Assembly (NCBI RefSeq): GCF_039905635.1
Contig: NZ_CP157000.1
Location: forward strand, 4,092,001-4,156,000
DNA: 64,000 nucleotides
Origin: Microbacterium sp. ProA8
Lineage (GTDB): Bacteria > Actinomycetota > Actinomycetes > Actinomycetales > Microbacteriaceae
Direction: 5' to 3'
Shown here: one piece after another, positions 1 to 9,993 of the stretch
Layout of the letters: every line of letters starts with the position of its first letter
How positions within the stretch are numbered: position 1 is the stretch's first letter
The notes under the pieces: model-generated
Told to the model about the DNA's origin: nothing
What the model saw: the letters and a program-made list of their open reading frames with translations, nothing else
Database searches by the model: none
Position numbers and translations under genes: made by a program

Positions 1-680
1 TGCGACAGCACGCGCAACTGGGGGTGCTGAGCGGGCGCGACGTGCTGTTCATCGACCGGATGTCGACCCGCGAGGCCGTCGTGAACGCGACGCTCATCGG
101 CGGCCGCATCCCGCTGCACGCGTCGTCGAGCGGTCTCGCGCTGCTGGCCTACGCCGACAGCGCCCTCGTGAACGACGTGATCGCGCGCGGGCTGCGTCCG
201 TACACGCCGCGCACCATCCGCACGGGCGCAGAGCTGCGCGCGCAGCTGCGACGCGTGCGCGAGGACGGGTACGCCGTGACGGAGGGGGCGATCCACCCCG
301 AGTCGCGCGGCATCGCGGTGCCGGTGATGGGGCCGGGCGGCAGCGTCTACGCCGCGATCGGCGTGGTGGTGCCCAACGACGGCGCCTCGACCCACGGCTA
401 CGCCGAGCTGCTGCGCCGCGCCGCCACCGGCATCGCGCGCGAGCTCGCCGCCGCCTACCGGCCCGACGTCGACGAGCGCACGCACGGCATCCGCTCGCTC
501 GTCAGCGGGTCGCGCCGCTCGCTCGAGTACCTCGAGAGCCTCGACACCGACCCGCACGACGCCGGTGTGCAGGTCGCCGCGGGCGCCGTCGAGCCCGCCA
601 CCGCGGCCGGCGCGCAGGTCGCCGCGGGCGCCGTCGAGCCCGCCACCGAGGCCGGCCGCGGCCCCGCACGGGTGCTCTAG
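1..680 (+). CDS. IclR-family regulator, C-terminal part (cut by window edge)
   Basis: This is the effector-binding part of an IclR regulator. The reading frame is open to the first bases, so the winged-helix N-terminus lies outside the window. Blocks such as SGRDVLFIDRMSTREAVVNA, SRGIAVPV and GVVVPND are shared with the complete IclR gene at 3326-4186, so the two are paralogues. IclR proteins bind small aromatic or organic acids and control adjacent catabolic genes, which fits the locus that follows. The tail is odd: bases 567-656 hold two consecutive copies of a 15-residue unit (VQVAAGAVEPATAAG, then AQVAAGAVEPATEAG), absent from the paralogue. The next gene starts 10 bases after the stop. 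Confidence 0.9.
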   Translation, partial: RQHAQLGVLSGRDVLFIDRMSTREAVVNATLIGGRIPLHASSSGLALLAYADSALVNDVIARGLRPYTPRTIRTGAELRAQLRRVREDGYAVTEGAIHPESRGIAVPVMGPGGSVYAAIGVVVPNDGASTHGYAELLRRAATGIARELAAAYRPDVDERTHGIRSLVSGSRRSLEYLESLDTDPHDAGVQVAAGAVEPATAAGAQVAAGAVEPATEAGRGPARVL

Positions 681-690
681 GGTGTCGGCC

Positions 691-1470
691 ATGACGACGA
701 TCGCGGTCCTCGGGCTCGGCGAAGCGGGGCGTCGTTACGCCCGCGGCCTCGCGCATGCCGGAGCCGACGTCCGCGCCTTCGACCCCGCCCACGATCTGGG
801 CGACCCCGACGTGCCGCAGTTCTCGACGCTGGCCGACGCTCTCGCCGGGGCCGACGTGGCGCTGAGCCTCGTCACCGGGCATGCCGCGGCATCCGTCGCC
901 CGCGAGGCGCTGCCGCACATCGCCGCGGGTGCCGTCTACGCCGACCTCAACACCGCTGCGCCCGACCTCAAGCAGCGCATCGCCCGCCTCGCCGCCGACC
1001 GCGGACTCGCGATGGCCGACGTCGCGGTGCTCGCGCCCGTGGTGCGCGCCGGTCACCGGACGCCGCTCCTCGCGAGCGGGCCCGGGGCGCGCGAGTTCGC
1101 CGAACGCGTGCGGCCGTTCGAGGTGCCCGTCGAGGTCATCGACGGCGGCGCGGGCGAGGCCGCGCGCCTGCGGCTGCTGCGGAGCGTGTTCATGAAGGGA
1201 CTCGCGGCGCTCGTGCTCGAGGGGCTCGGCGCCGCGCGCGCCGCCGGCGCCGAGGAGTGGCTGCGCGCACAGATGGCGGACGAGCTGGGTCCCGACGGCG
1301 CCGCACTGGTGGACCGGCTCGTCGACGGCTCGACCCTGCACGCCGTGCGCCGCGAGCACGAGGTGCGCGCCGCACTGGCGGCACTCGAGTCGTCGGGACA
1401 GCCCGCCGACATGACGCGCGCGACGCTCGCATGGTTCGAGCGGCTCGTCGCAGAGCGCGATCAGGACTGA
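691..1470 (+). CDS. NAD(P)-dependent oxidoreductase with DUF1932 C-terminal domain
   Basis: A 259-residue dehydrogenase of the 6-phosphogluconate/3-hydroxyisobutyrate dehydrogenase superfamily. The N-terminus is a Rossmann fold starting TIAVLGLGEAGRRYARGL (GxGxxG), and the C-terminal half (MKGLAALVLEGLGAARAAG) looks like DUF1932. The ATG at 691 is preferred because the Rossmann strand begins directly after it and a -10-like TAGGGT (678-683) lies 7 bases upstream, overlapping the stop of the IclR gene. Its substrate cannot be read from sequence. Its place beside aromatic-acid genes suggests a hydroxy acid or semialdehyde of that pathway, which is inference only. Confidence 0.8.
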   Translation: MTTIAVLGLGEAGRRYARGLAHAGADVRAFDPAHDLGDPDVPQFSTLADALAGADVALSLVTGHAAASVAREALPHIAAGAVYADLNTAAPDLKQRIARLAADRGLAMADVAVLAPVVRAGHRTPLLASGPGAREFAERVRPFEVPVEVIDGGAGEAARLRLLRSVFMKGLAALVLEGLGAARAAGAEEWLRAQMADELGPDGAALVDRLVDGSTLHAVRREHEVRAALAALESSGQPADMTRATLAWFERLVAERDQD

Positions 1471-1626
1471 AGCCCCGGCAACATACCCGCATCCTCCGCC
1501 CGGCACAACGGCGAGACGCATTGGACGGAAGTGCCGTTGCCGCGGGCTCGAGCGGATGACATCCTCGCCGCACACGCACGGCGCCGGCCCCACGGCGGCT
1601 GCAATTCACAACGCGAAGGAGCGTCG
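1471..1626. promoter_or_regulatory. Upstream region of the tannase-family gene
   Basis: This 156-base gap precedes the secreted esterase. It holds an inverted repeat CAACGGC (1506-1512) / GCCGTTG (1533-1539) with a 20-base spacer, a possible IclR target. A Shine-Dalgarno-like GAAGGAG lies just before the ATG at 1627. No clear -35/-10 pair was recognised. Confidence 0.3.
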
Positions 1627-3249
1627 ATGAAATCCACGTTCAGGCGGCTGACAGCGGTGTCGCTGGGCATCGCCGCAGCTCTCGTCCTCACGGCCGGCGT
1701 CTCGTCGGCCACGGCAGCACCGGGTGGTCCCCACGCCGGGTCGCCGACCCTCACGGCATCGGAGTGCACGTCGCTCGCGGGCCTCACCATCCCCGCGAAG
1801 GACATCGGACTGCCGACGAGCGGCGCCGACGTCGAGACGGCGGTGTGGGATGCCGCCGGCAGCTACTGCGCGGTCACCGGCTGGATCCGCGCGGTCACGG
1901 CCCCGCAGGACATGCAGTTCCGGGTCAACCTCCCCGCCCTCTGGAACGAGCGCACCCTGCAGTTCGGCGGCGGAGGGTTCGACGGGTCGCTGGTCACTGC
2001 GACCGGGGCCTACACCGCGCAGCCCGCGGGCACCCCGACCGCACTGTCGCAGGGCTGGGTCACCCTCGGCTCCGACGGCGGGCACCAGGGAGCACCCGGG
2101 TTCGACGGCACCTTCCAGCTCGACGAGGAGCTGTTCCTCAACTACGGGCAGTGGTCGGTGAAGAAGGCGCACGACGCGGCCGCGGTCGTGATCGAGGCGG
2201 CCTACGGCATGGAGGCCGAGTGGTCGTACTTCATCGGCGGCTCCCAAGGCGGGCACGAGGCCCTCGACGCGGCGGCGCGGTACCCGAAGGACTACGACGG
2301 CGTCATCGCGAACTACCCGGCCTACAACGTCACGATGATGCACGTGGGAGCGGTCAACTTCCGCGATGCGCTGCAGCTCGAGGGCGGGGCCGGGCACCTC
2401 AACTCCGCCGAGACGGCGACGATCACGAACGCGGTCTACGCCACCTGCGACGGGCTCGACGGGGCGGTCGACGGGATCATCAGCGATGTCGCCGGCTGCG
2501 ACGCGGCGTTCGACATCCAGTCGCTCGCGTGCCCGGCGGGAGTGGATGCCGCCACCGTCGACACGTGCCTCTCGGCGGTCGAGATCGCCGCCGCGGTGAA
2601 GATCAGCACCGACTACGACCTGGGAATCGACATCGAGGGCAACTCGATCTTCGCGAAGAGCGCACTCCTCGAGGGCGCGCTCTACCAGGGCTTCGCGGGC
2701 TTCGGCTCGAGCGCACAGGCGCAGGGGCTGCAGTTCGCCGTGTTCGAGGCGACGATGCGGTATGGGGTGGCGGGGAATCCTCCCGGCTTCGACCCGTACA
2801 CGGTCGATCCGCTGGACTACGCCGACCGGGTGCAGGAGGTGGGCGAGATCATGGACGTGACGGATGTCTCGCTCAACCAGTTCCGCGCACACGGGGGCAA
2901 GATCATCCTGACCCACGGCACCATCGACGACTTCATCACGCCGCACAACACCGTGCAGTACTGGGAGGCGCTCCAGGACGAGTTCGGCAAGCGCCTCGAC
3001 AGGTTCGCGAAGTTCTACATGGTGCCCGGCTGGGGTCATGGCCAGGGTCGATTCGTGGCGCAGTACGACGGTCTCGACGCCATCGTCGACTGGGTCGAGC
3101 AGGGCGTCGCCCCGTCCGGCCTCGTCGCGAGCGACGGCAACGCGGGCGCCGATCGCACGCGCCCGATGTGCGAGTACCCGGCGTGGCCGCAGTACTCGGG
3201 CCCCGGATCGATCGACGACGCGAGATCGTACGCCTGTGTGACGGGATGA
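1627..3249 (+). CDS. Secreted tannase/feruloyl esterase family hydrolase
   Basis: A 540-residue protein of the tannase/feruloyl esterase family (alpha/beta hydrolase). The start MKSTFRRLTAVSLG is followed by a hydrophobic stretch and an Ala-rich cleavage region (SSATAAPGG), a classical signal peptide, so the enzyme should be exported. The nucleophile motif is GGSQGG with Ser at about 206. The acid is probably Asp434 or Asp435 (HGTIDDFITP) and the histidine about His471 (PGWGHGQG), so the triad looks complete. Members hydrolyse ester bonds of gallate or hydroxycinnamate esters. Next to O-demethylase and Gal-type genes it probably releases the aromatic acid outside the cell. The ATG at 1627 is chosen over earlier frames because the signal peptide starts there. 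Confidence 0.88.
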   Translation: MKSTFRRLTAVSLGIAAALVLTAGVSSATAAPGGPHAGSPTLTASECTSLAGLTIPAKDIGLPTSGADVETAVWDAAGSYCAVTGWIRAVTAPQDMQFRVNLPALWNERTLQFGGGGFDGSLVTATGAYTAQPAGTPTALSQGWVTLGSDGGHQGAPGFDGTFQLDEELFLNYGQWSVKKAHDAAAVVIEAAYGMEAEWSYFIGGSQGGHEALDAAARYPKDYDGVIANYPAYNVTMMHVGAVNFRDALQLEGGAGHLNSAETATITNAVYATCDGLDGAVDGIISDVAGCDAAFDIQSLACPAGVDAATVDTCLSAVEIAAAVKISTDYDLGIDIEGNSIFAKSALLEGALYQGFAGFGSSAQAQGLQFAVFEATMRYGVAGNPPGFDPYTVDPLDYADRVQEVGEIMDVTDVSLNQFRAHGGKIILTHGTIDDFITPHNTVQYWEALQDEFGKRLDRFAKFYMVPGWGHGQGRFVAQYDGLDAIVDWVEQGVAPSGLVASDGNAGADRTRPMCEYPAWPQYSGPGSIDDARSYACVTG

Positions 3250-3274
3250 CCGCACGCCCCGTCGCGTGACGCAC

Positions 3275-3304
3275 GAAGGCCCCGGGTTTCGCCCCGGGGC
3301 CTTC
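3275..3304. terminator. Bidirectional hairpin terminator
   Basis: Perfect 12-base arms GAAGGCCCCGGG (3275-3286) and CCCGGGGCCTTC (3293-3304) with a 6-base loop. It sits between the converging esterase and IclR genes. There is no U-tract, so termination is inferred from structure and position. Confidence 0.8.
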
Positions 3305-3325
3305 CGTCCGTGGCCCTCGCGCCGA

Positions 3326-4186
3326 TCAGCCGGCGGATGCCGCGGGCAGGGTGTGCGCGTCGCGCGACGCGAAGTAGTCCAGCGACCTCCGCGAGGTGCT
3401 GGCGAGCGTGCGCATGCCGTGCCCACCCGCACCGCCCGCCGCCTCGAGTGCGCGGGAGATGCCGGCCGCGGCCACGGTGAGGAGCTCGACCGCCGCCTGC
3501 GGCGAGGTGCGATCGTTGGGGACGACGACGCCCAGCGACGCGTGCACCAGACCGTGCGCATCGAGGACCGGCACCGCGATGCCCCGCGATTCGCCGTGGA
3601 TGTGCCCGTCGGTGACGGCGAAACCGTCCGCCCGCACCCGCCGCAGTCGCGCGCGCAGCTCGTCCCCGGTGCGGATGGTCGCCGACGTGTAGACCGGCCA
3701 GCCGGCCGCGATCACGTCCGCCACGATGCCCGGCTCGGAGTGCGCGAGCAGCACCAGGCCGCTCGAACTGACCGGCAGCGGCACGCGGCCGCCGATCACG
3801 GTGGCGTTGACCACGGCCTCCCGGGTCGAGAGACGCTCGATGAAGAGCACGTCCCGCCCGCTCCGCACCCCGAGCTGCGTGTGCTGACGCACGCGCGAAT
3901 GCACCGCCTCGAGCCACGGCCGCGCCAGTTCGCGCAGGCCCAGCGCCCCGGGGGTCCGCGACGCGAACTCCCACAGCCGGATGCCGAGCCGGTACGAGCG
4001 GTCCGGCATCCGTTCGAGCAGGCCCTCCCGCTCGAGCTCGGCGACGAGGCGATGGGTGGTCGATACAGCGAGGCCGGTCGTCTCGACGATCTCGGTCAGC
4101 GTGAGGAACGGGCGCAGCACATCGAACGCCTGCAGCACCCGCAGGTGCTTGTGCAGGACGGACTCGCCGTCCGAGCCCCGTGCCAC
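3326..4186 (-). CDS. IclR-family transcriptional regulator
   Basis: A complete IclR regulator of 286 residues. The winged helix-turn-helix covers roughly residues 10-70 (LTLTEIVETTGLAVSTTHRL), followed by the ligand-binding domain (SGRDVLFIERLSTREAVVNA). The start is a GTG at 4186, preceded by GAGGGAGG and lying just past the stop of the upstream demethylase gene. The longer frame to 4351 would overlap that gene and is rejected. Gene order on this strand is demethylase then regulator, 17 bases apart, so they are probably one operon. It is a good candidate to control the divergent promoter at 5611-5757, where a spaced palindrome is visible. Confidence 0.92.
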   Translation of the reverse strand: MARGSDGESVLHKHLRVLQAFDVLRPFLTLTEIVETTGLAVSTTHRLVAELEREGLLERMPDRSYRLGIRLWEFASRTPGALGLRELARPWLEAVHSRVRQHTQLGVRSGRDVLFIERLSTREAVVNATVIGGRVPLPVSSSGLVLLAHSEPGIVADVIAAGWPVYTSATIRTGDELRARLRRVRADGFAVTDGHIHGESRGIAVPVLDAHGLVHASLGVVVPNDRTSPQAAVELLTVAAAGISRALEAAGGAGGHGMRTLASTSRRSLDYFASRDAHTLPAASAG

Positions 4187-4203
4187 GTCGAACCTCCCTC
4201 GAG

Positions 4204-5757
<1,554 letters not shown>

Positions 5758-6513
5758 ATGACAGACACTGCCGACACGCTCCTCGTCGTCAGCGCCCACG
5801 CCGGCGACTTCGTCTGGCGGGCGGGCGGCGCGATCGCCGCCGCAGCCCTCCGCGGCGAGCGCGCGGTGGTCGCGTGCCTGTCGTACGGCGAGCGCGGCGA
5901 GTCGGCCAGCCAGTGGCTCGATGGCAAGTCGCTGGATGAGATCAAGCGCATCCGCCGCGACGAGGCCGAGGCCGCGGCATCCGCTCTCGGAGCCGAGATC
6001 GAGTTCCTCGACCTCGGCGACTACCCGCTCGTCGAGTCGCGCGAGGCCGTCTCACGCCTGGTCGATCTGTACCGGCGGGTGCAGCCTACGGTGGTGCTCA
6101 CGCATACGCTCCGCGACCCGTACAACGGCGACCATCCCGCCGCGGCGCGCATGGCGCTCGAGGCCCGCGTGCTCGCGCAGGCGATCGGCGTCGCGAACTC
6201 CGACGGCTCGTATCCGGGCAAGGACGACATCATCGGCGCCCCGCCCGTCTTCTTCTTCGAGCCGCATCAGCCCGAGCAGTGCGACTTCACGCCGAACGTG
6301 CTGCTCGACATCACCGAGGCGTTCCCGCGCAAGCGCGCGGCGATGGAGTGCCTGCCCGCGCAGAAGCACATGTGGTCGTACTACACCGACCTCGCCGTCC
6401 GCCGCGGCGTGCAGCTGAAGCGCAACGCCGGCCCCAACCTCGGACTCCCCCACGAGACGATGGGCGAGGCGTACATGCGGCACTTCCCGCAGGTCGCCCA
6501 GGCGCTGTCATGA
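5758..6513 (+). CDS. galB: 4-oxalomesaconate hydratase-like protein, PIG-L family (GalB type)
   Basis: A 251-residue protein of the PIG-L/LmbE metal-dependent family. The N-terminal motif is SAHAGDFVWRAGG in place of the usual AHPDD, and the second motif is NGDHPAA. The Pseudomonas gallate-pathway enzyme GalB, which hydrates 4-oxalomesaconate to 4-carboxy-4-hydroxy-2-oxoadipate, belongs to this family. The next genes are an RraA-fold aldolase and a PrpF-type tautomerase, the other two enzymes of that pathway, so the assignment rests on fold plus context. An N-acetylglucosaminyl-type deacetylase is the alternative. It is the first gene of the plus-strand operon. Confidence 0.78.
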   Translation: MTDTADTLLVVSAHAGDFVWRAGGAIAAAALRGERAVVACLSYGERGESASQWLDGKSLDEIKRIRRDEAEAAASALGAEIEFLDLGDYPLVESREAVSRLVDLYRRVQPTVVLTHTLRDPYNGDHPAAARMALEARVLAQAIGVANSDGSYPGKDDIIGAPPVFFFEPHQPEQCDFTPNVLLDITEAFPRKRAAMECLPAQKHMWSYYTDLAVRRGVQLKRNAGPNLGLPHETMGEAYMRHFPQVAQALS

Positions 6514-6556
6514 GCGGGACGGCGGGCATGGGGGCGGTCGAGAACGGACGGATGCC

Positions 6557-7270
6557 GTGACCGCCGTCATCGTCACCGACATCGCCCGCGCGGACGCGGC
6601 GACCGTCGACGCGCTGGGCGTGCACGGTGTCGCGACGGTGCACGAGGCGATGGGCCGGACGGGACTCGTGGGTCCCGGCATCCGTCCCATCCAGGATGGC
6701 GTGCGCCTCGCCGGCACCGCCGTCACCGTGCTGAGCCACCCGGGCGACAACCTCATGATCCACGCGGCGATCGAGCAGTGCCGCGCGGGCGATGTGCTCG
6801 TCGTGACGACGACGTCGCCCTCGGTCGACGGGGCGTTCGGCGAACTGTTCGCGACGGCGCTGCACGCGCGCGGCGTGCGCGGGCTCGTCACGACGACCGG
6901 CGTGCGGGATGTCGCCGAGCTCCGCGCCCTGGGCTTCGCGGTGTGGTCGTCCGCGGTCTTCGCGCAGGGCACGGTCAAGGCGACGCCCGGCTCGGTCAAC
7001 GTGCCGATCACCGTCGGGGCCGTCACCGTCGCACCCGGCGACGTCGTCGTCGCCGACGACGACGGGGTGCTGCGCGTGCCCCGACTCCAGGCGGATCGGG
7101 CGCTCGCCGCGGCCGATGCGCGCCTCGCCAAGGAGGAGGCCGACCGTGCCGCCTACCGCGGGGGCGAACTCAGCCTCGATCGCAAGGGGCTGCGGCCCCT
7201 CCTGTCCGAGCTCGGCATCGAGTATGTGACGCAGGCCGACTACGAGGCCCGGGGCGATGGGCGCGCCTGA
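6557..7270 (+). CDS. galC: 4-carboxy-4-hydroxy-2-oxoadipate aldolase-like protein (RraA fold)
   Basis: A 237-residue RraA-like protein with a GTG start at 6557. Conserved parts are GDVLVVTTT, GAFGELFATALHARGVRGLV and TTGVRDVAEL; the RD pair and the GExLxxxA block match the pyruvate- and metal-binding residues of HMG/CHA aldolases of class II. Its role would be cleavage of 4-carboxy-4-hydroxy-2-oxoadipate to pyruvate and oxaloacetate. It lies between the hydratase and tautomerase genes and overlaps the latter by 14 bases, pointing to translational coupling. At this length it fits GalC/LigK better than the shorter RraA at 48166-48633. Confidence 0.82.
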   Translation: MTAVIVTDIARADAATVDALGVHGVATVHEAMGRTGLVGPGIRPIQDGVRLAGTAVTVLSHPGDNLMIHAAIEQCRAGDVLVVTTTSPSVDGAFGELFATALHARGVRGLVTTTGVRDVAELRALGFAVWSSAVFAQGTVKATPGSVNVPITVGAVTVAPGDVVVADDDGVLRVPRLQADRALAAADARLAKEEADRAAYRGGELSLDRKGLRPLLSELGIEYVTQADYEARGDGRA

Positions 7271-8345
7271 CGCGGCATCGGCAGTGCGTGACGGCATCCG
7301 CTGCATGCTCATGCGCGGCGGCACGTCCAAGGGCGCGTACTTCGTCGCGACGGACCTGCCGAGCGACCCCGCAACGCGCGACGACCTGCTGCTGCGGATC
7401 ATGGGATCGCCCGACCCGCGCCAGATCGACGGCATCGGCGGTGCCCACCCGCTCACCAGCAAGGTCGCGATCGTGTCGCCCTCGACGGCCGAAGGGATCG
7501 ACGTCGACTACCTGTTCCTGCAGGTCGGCGTCGACACCGCCACCGTCGGCGACGCGCAGACCTGCGGCAACCTGCTCGCCGGCATCGGGCCGTTCGCCGT
7601 CGAGCGAGGACTCGTGCCCGCGACCGGCGAGCGCACGACGGTGCGGATCCGGCTGCTGAACACCGGCGACATCGCGACCGCCCAGTTCCCGACCGTCGAC
7701 GGACGCCCCGAGTACGACGGCGACGCGGTCATCGACGGCGTCCCGGGCACGGCATCCTCGATCGAGCTGGAGGTCGGCGGCGGCCCCGACAAGCCGCTCC
7801 TGCCCACCGGCAGCCCGACCGACGACGTCGACGGGAACACGGTCACGCTCATCGACAACGGGATGCCGGTGGTGCTCCTGCGCGCCGAGGATTTCGGCGT
7901 GGCCGGCACCGAGTCGCCCAGCGCGCTCGAGGACGATGCCGTGCTGGCCGAGCGCCTGGAGCGCATCCGGCTCGAGGCGGGTCCGCGGATGGGCCTCGGA
8001 GACGTCGCAGAGCAGACGGTGCCCAAGCTGATCCTGCTCTCGCCACCGCGCGACGGCGGTGCGATCTCGACCCGCGCCTTCATCCCGGCGCGCGTGCACA
8101 CGGCGATCGGCGTGCTGATGGCGGCATCCGTCGCCGCGGCGCTGCGCATTCCCGGCGCGGTCGGGCACGACATCGCCGGCCCGCTCGCCGGCGAGGAGAC
8201 CGCGGTCGAGCACCCCAGCGGCACCTTCCCGTCGCGCGTGCGGGTGACTCGCGACGCCGACGGCACGTGGCGCGCGACCTCGTTCTCGCTGCGCACCGCC
8301 CGCAAGCTCTTCGACGGCACGGTCTTCCCGAGACCGCGCCGGTGA
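7257..8345 (+). CDS. galD: 4-oxalomesaconate tautomerase-like protein (PrpF family, GalD type)
   Basis: A 362-residue PrpF-family isomerase. MRGGTSKGAYF near the N-terminus and GDAQTCGNLLAG at about residues 97-108 carry the conserved substrate-binding and catalytic Cys features; ISTRAFIPARVHTAIGVL is also typical. GalD converts the keto and enol forms of 4-oxalomesaconate; other PrpF proteins isomerise 2-methylaconitate. The neighbours (hydratase, aldolase, ring dioxygenase) favour 4-oxalomesaconate, and no prpC or prpD genes are present. It starts inside the aldolase gene. Confidence 0.82.
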   Translation: MGAPDAASAVRDGIRCMLMRGGTSKGAYFVATDLPSDPATRDDLLLRIMGSPDPRQIDGIGGAHPLTSKVAIVSPSTAEGIDVDYLFLQVGVDTATVGDAQTCGNLLAGIGPFAVERGLVPATGERTTVRIRLLNTGDIATAQFPTVDGRPEYDGDAVIDGVPGTASSIELEVGGGPDKPLLPTGSPTDDVDGNTVTLIDNGMPVVLLRAEDFGVAGTESPSALEDDAVLAERLERIRLEAGPRMGLGDVAEQTVPKLILLSPPRDGGAISTRAFIPARVHTAIGVLMAASVAAALRIPGAVGHDIAGPLAGEETAVEHPSGTFPSRVRVTRDADGTWRATSFSLRTARKLFDGTVFPRPRR

Positions 8346-8354
8346 CCCCAACCC

Positions 8355-8378
8355 GGTCGCTGAGCCTGTCGAAGCGCC
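8355..8378 (+). repeat. Dispersed 24-base element, family B (single copy)
   Basis: GGTCGCTGAGCCTGTCGAAGCGCC, identical to the copy at 42828-42851 and close to the inverted copy at 42759-42782. Here it lies in the 69-base gap between the tautomerase and dioxygenase genes, so any hairpin or processing function would act within this operon. Confidence 0.85.
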
Positions 8379-8414
8379 CGACCGCACCGCTGAACCCGTC
8401 AGAGAGGACGCCCC

Positions 8415-9380
8415 ATGACCGCCGACACGTCGTTCGACGTCGCCCACCTCGCCCACGTCGAACTGCTGACCCCGAAGCCGGCGGAGAGCCGCTGGTTCTT
8501 CGAGGAGCTGCTCGCCATGCGCGTCGTCGCCGAGGACGGCGACTCGATCTACCTGCGCACGTGGGACGAGTACCAGCTCTACACGATCAAGCTCACCGCA
8601 TCGGATGCCGCGGGCGTGGGCCGCACGTCGTTCCGGGCGTCGTCGCCCCAGGCGCTCGAGCGCCGGGTCGCCGCCGTCGAGGCGGCCGAACGCGGCACCG
8701 GATGGACCGACGGCGACGTGGGCTGCGGACCGACGTACGGGTTCACCGACCCCGACGGGCACTCGATGGCGATCTTCTATGAGGCCGAGCGCTACGTCGC
8801 GGGCGACGAGGACCGCCCGGCGCTCAAGAACCAGGCCTCGCGCTTCCCGGGGCGGGGCGTCAACGCCCGCCGCCTCGACCACATCAACTACCTCGCGAAG
8901 GATGTCGAGGCCAACGGCGCGTTCCTGCGCGACGCGCTCGGCATGCGCGAGTCGGAGCGCATCCGTCTCGACAGCGGAAAGTTCGCGGCCTGGTGGTTCC
9001 ACTTCTCGCTGAAGTCCTACGACGTCGTCTACTCCGACGACTGGACCAAGCACGGCAACCGCCTGCACCACATCGCGTTCGCGCCCGACACGCGCGAAGA
9101 CATCCTGAAGGCCGCCGACATCTTCCTCGAGAACGGCATCCACATCGAGTCCGGCCCCCACAAGCACGCCATCAACCAGACGTTCTTCCTCTACGTCTGG
9201 GAGCCGGGCGGCAACCGCATCGAGTTCGCCAACGCCGGCGCCCGCCTGCTGCTCGACCCCGATCAGCCCGTCGTGGAGTGGTCCGAGGCCGAGCGCCGCA
9301 AGGGCCAGGCCTGGGGCATGAAGACGATCGAGACCTTCCACACCCACGGCACCCCGGTGGTCGACGCCCCCGACCACTGA
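8415..9380 (+). CDS. Type I (VOC-fold) extradiol ring-cleavage dioxygenase
   Basis: A 321-residue two-domain vicinal-oxygen-chelate dioxygenase. The second domain keeps the iron ligands: His156 (RLDHINYL), His218 or His219 (RLHHIAF) and Glu270 (GGNRIEF). Catalytic His251 and Tyr260 are present. Spacing H251-Y260-E270 equals that of His241-Tyr250-Glu260 in the biphenyl enzyme BphC, so it should be active. Type I enzymes normally cleave catechols. Here it closes an operon of gallate-pathway enzymes that otherwise lacks a ring dioxygenase, so gallate or protocatechuate is the inferred substrate. It ends 7 bases before the converging HTH gene. Confidence 0.85.
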   Translation: MTADTSFDVAHLAHVELLTPKPAESRWFFEELLAMRVVAEDGDSIYLRTWDEYQLYTIKLTASDAAGVGRTSFRASSPQALERRVAAVEAAERGTGWTDGDVGCGPTYGFTDPDGHSMAIFYEAERYVAGDEDRPALKNQASRFPGRGVNARRLDHINYLAKDVEANGAFLRDALGMRESERIRLDSGKFAAWWFHFSLKSYDVVYSDDWTKHGNRLHHIAFAPDTREDILKAADIFLENGIHIESGPHKHAINQTFFLYVWEPGGNRIEFANAGARLLLDPDQPVVEWSEAERRKGQAWGMKTIETFHTHGTPVVDAPDH

Positions 9381-9387
9381 CCGGGCG

Positions 9388-9918
9388 TCACGACGGTTCC
9401 GGCACGAGCACCGTCGCCAAGCTGACCCGGCGCCGGCCGGCGTCACCGGTCTCTGACAGGTACGGCGCGAGGAGTTCCGAGAGGCCGGACTGGATGGCGG
9501 CGAGGCCGGCGGCGTCGACATAGAGCGGAACGCGTCCGAAGCCGACGAAGTCGCGCAGCGTCGCCTCCTCGCTGTCGACGAACCGGTCGAAGTCCGCCGA
9601 CAGGTCACCCAGGAAGGCGAGGAACGCCGAGCGCAGCTGGGCATCGCTCATGGCGCGCAGCTCGGTCTGGTCCACGTGAGCCATGCGGTCACCCAGCGCC
9701 AGCGTGCGCTCCACTGCCCCGCGCACCCTGCGCTCCTCGACGACCGACAGGATGCCGGAAGCCACGAGAGTCGCGACATGCCGGTACAGCGTCGCCTGTG
9801 TGACATCCGGCAGCGCGGCGCGCAGCTGCGCTGTGGTGAGGCTGCGTCCGCCGAGCTGCTGGATGATCCGCAGACGCACCGGATGCATCACGACGTCGGC
9901 GATCGAGGAGTCGTCCAC
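9388..9918 (-). CDS. HTH transcriptional regulator (ArsR/PadR-like)
   Basis: A 176-residue protein with an N-terminal winged helix (MHPVRLRIIQQLGGRSLTTA, then TQATLYRHVATLVASGIL) and a helical C-terminal part. The GTG start has AGGGAG seven bases upstream. It is divergent from the ABC transporter pair at 10032-11539, and the gap between holds two palindromes (9937-9951 and 9964-9976). Such regulators usually repress a neighbouring exporter and themselves. The ligand is unknown. Confidence 0.82.
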   Translation of the reverse strand: MDDSSIADVVMHPVRLRIIQQLGGRSLTTAQLRAALPDVTQATLYRHVATLVASGILSVVEERRVRGAVERTLALGDRMAHVDQTELRAMSDAQLRSAFLAFLGDLSADFDRFVDSEEATLRDFVGFGRVPLYVDAAGLAAIQSGLSELLAPYLSETGDAGRRRVSLATVLVPEPS

Positions 9919-9936
9919 CTCGGGCTCCCTTCATTG

Positions 9937-9976
9937 TTATCAGCGTGATAATGTTCTCTTCGTTAGAACGATTCTA
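9937..9976. promoter_or_regulatory. Two operator-like palindromes before the ABC operon
   Basis: TTATCA-gcg-TGATAA at 9937-9951 and TAGAA-cga-TTCTA at 9964-9976, with centres 26 bases apart. They lie between the HTH gene and the ABC genes and are the obvious binding sites for that regulator. TAGAAC at 9964 could also act as a -10 element. Confidence 0.55.
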
Positions 9977-9993
9977 CCGAACGGGGTACGCGA

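Noticed and set aside
1606..3561. Open frame of 651 codons opposite the tannase-family gene
   Set aside because: Arg-rich shadow; the plus-strand frame has signal peptide and catalytic motifs.
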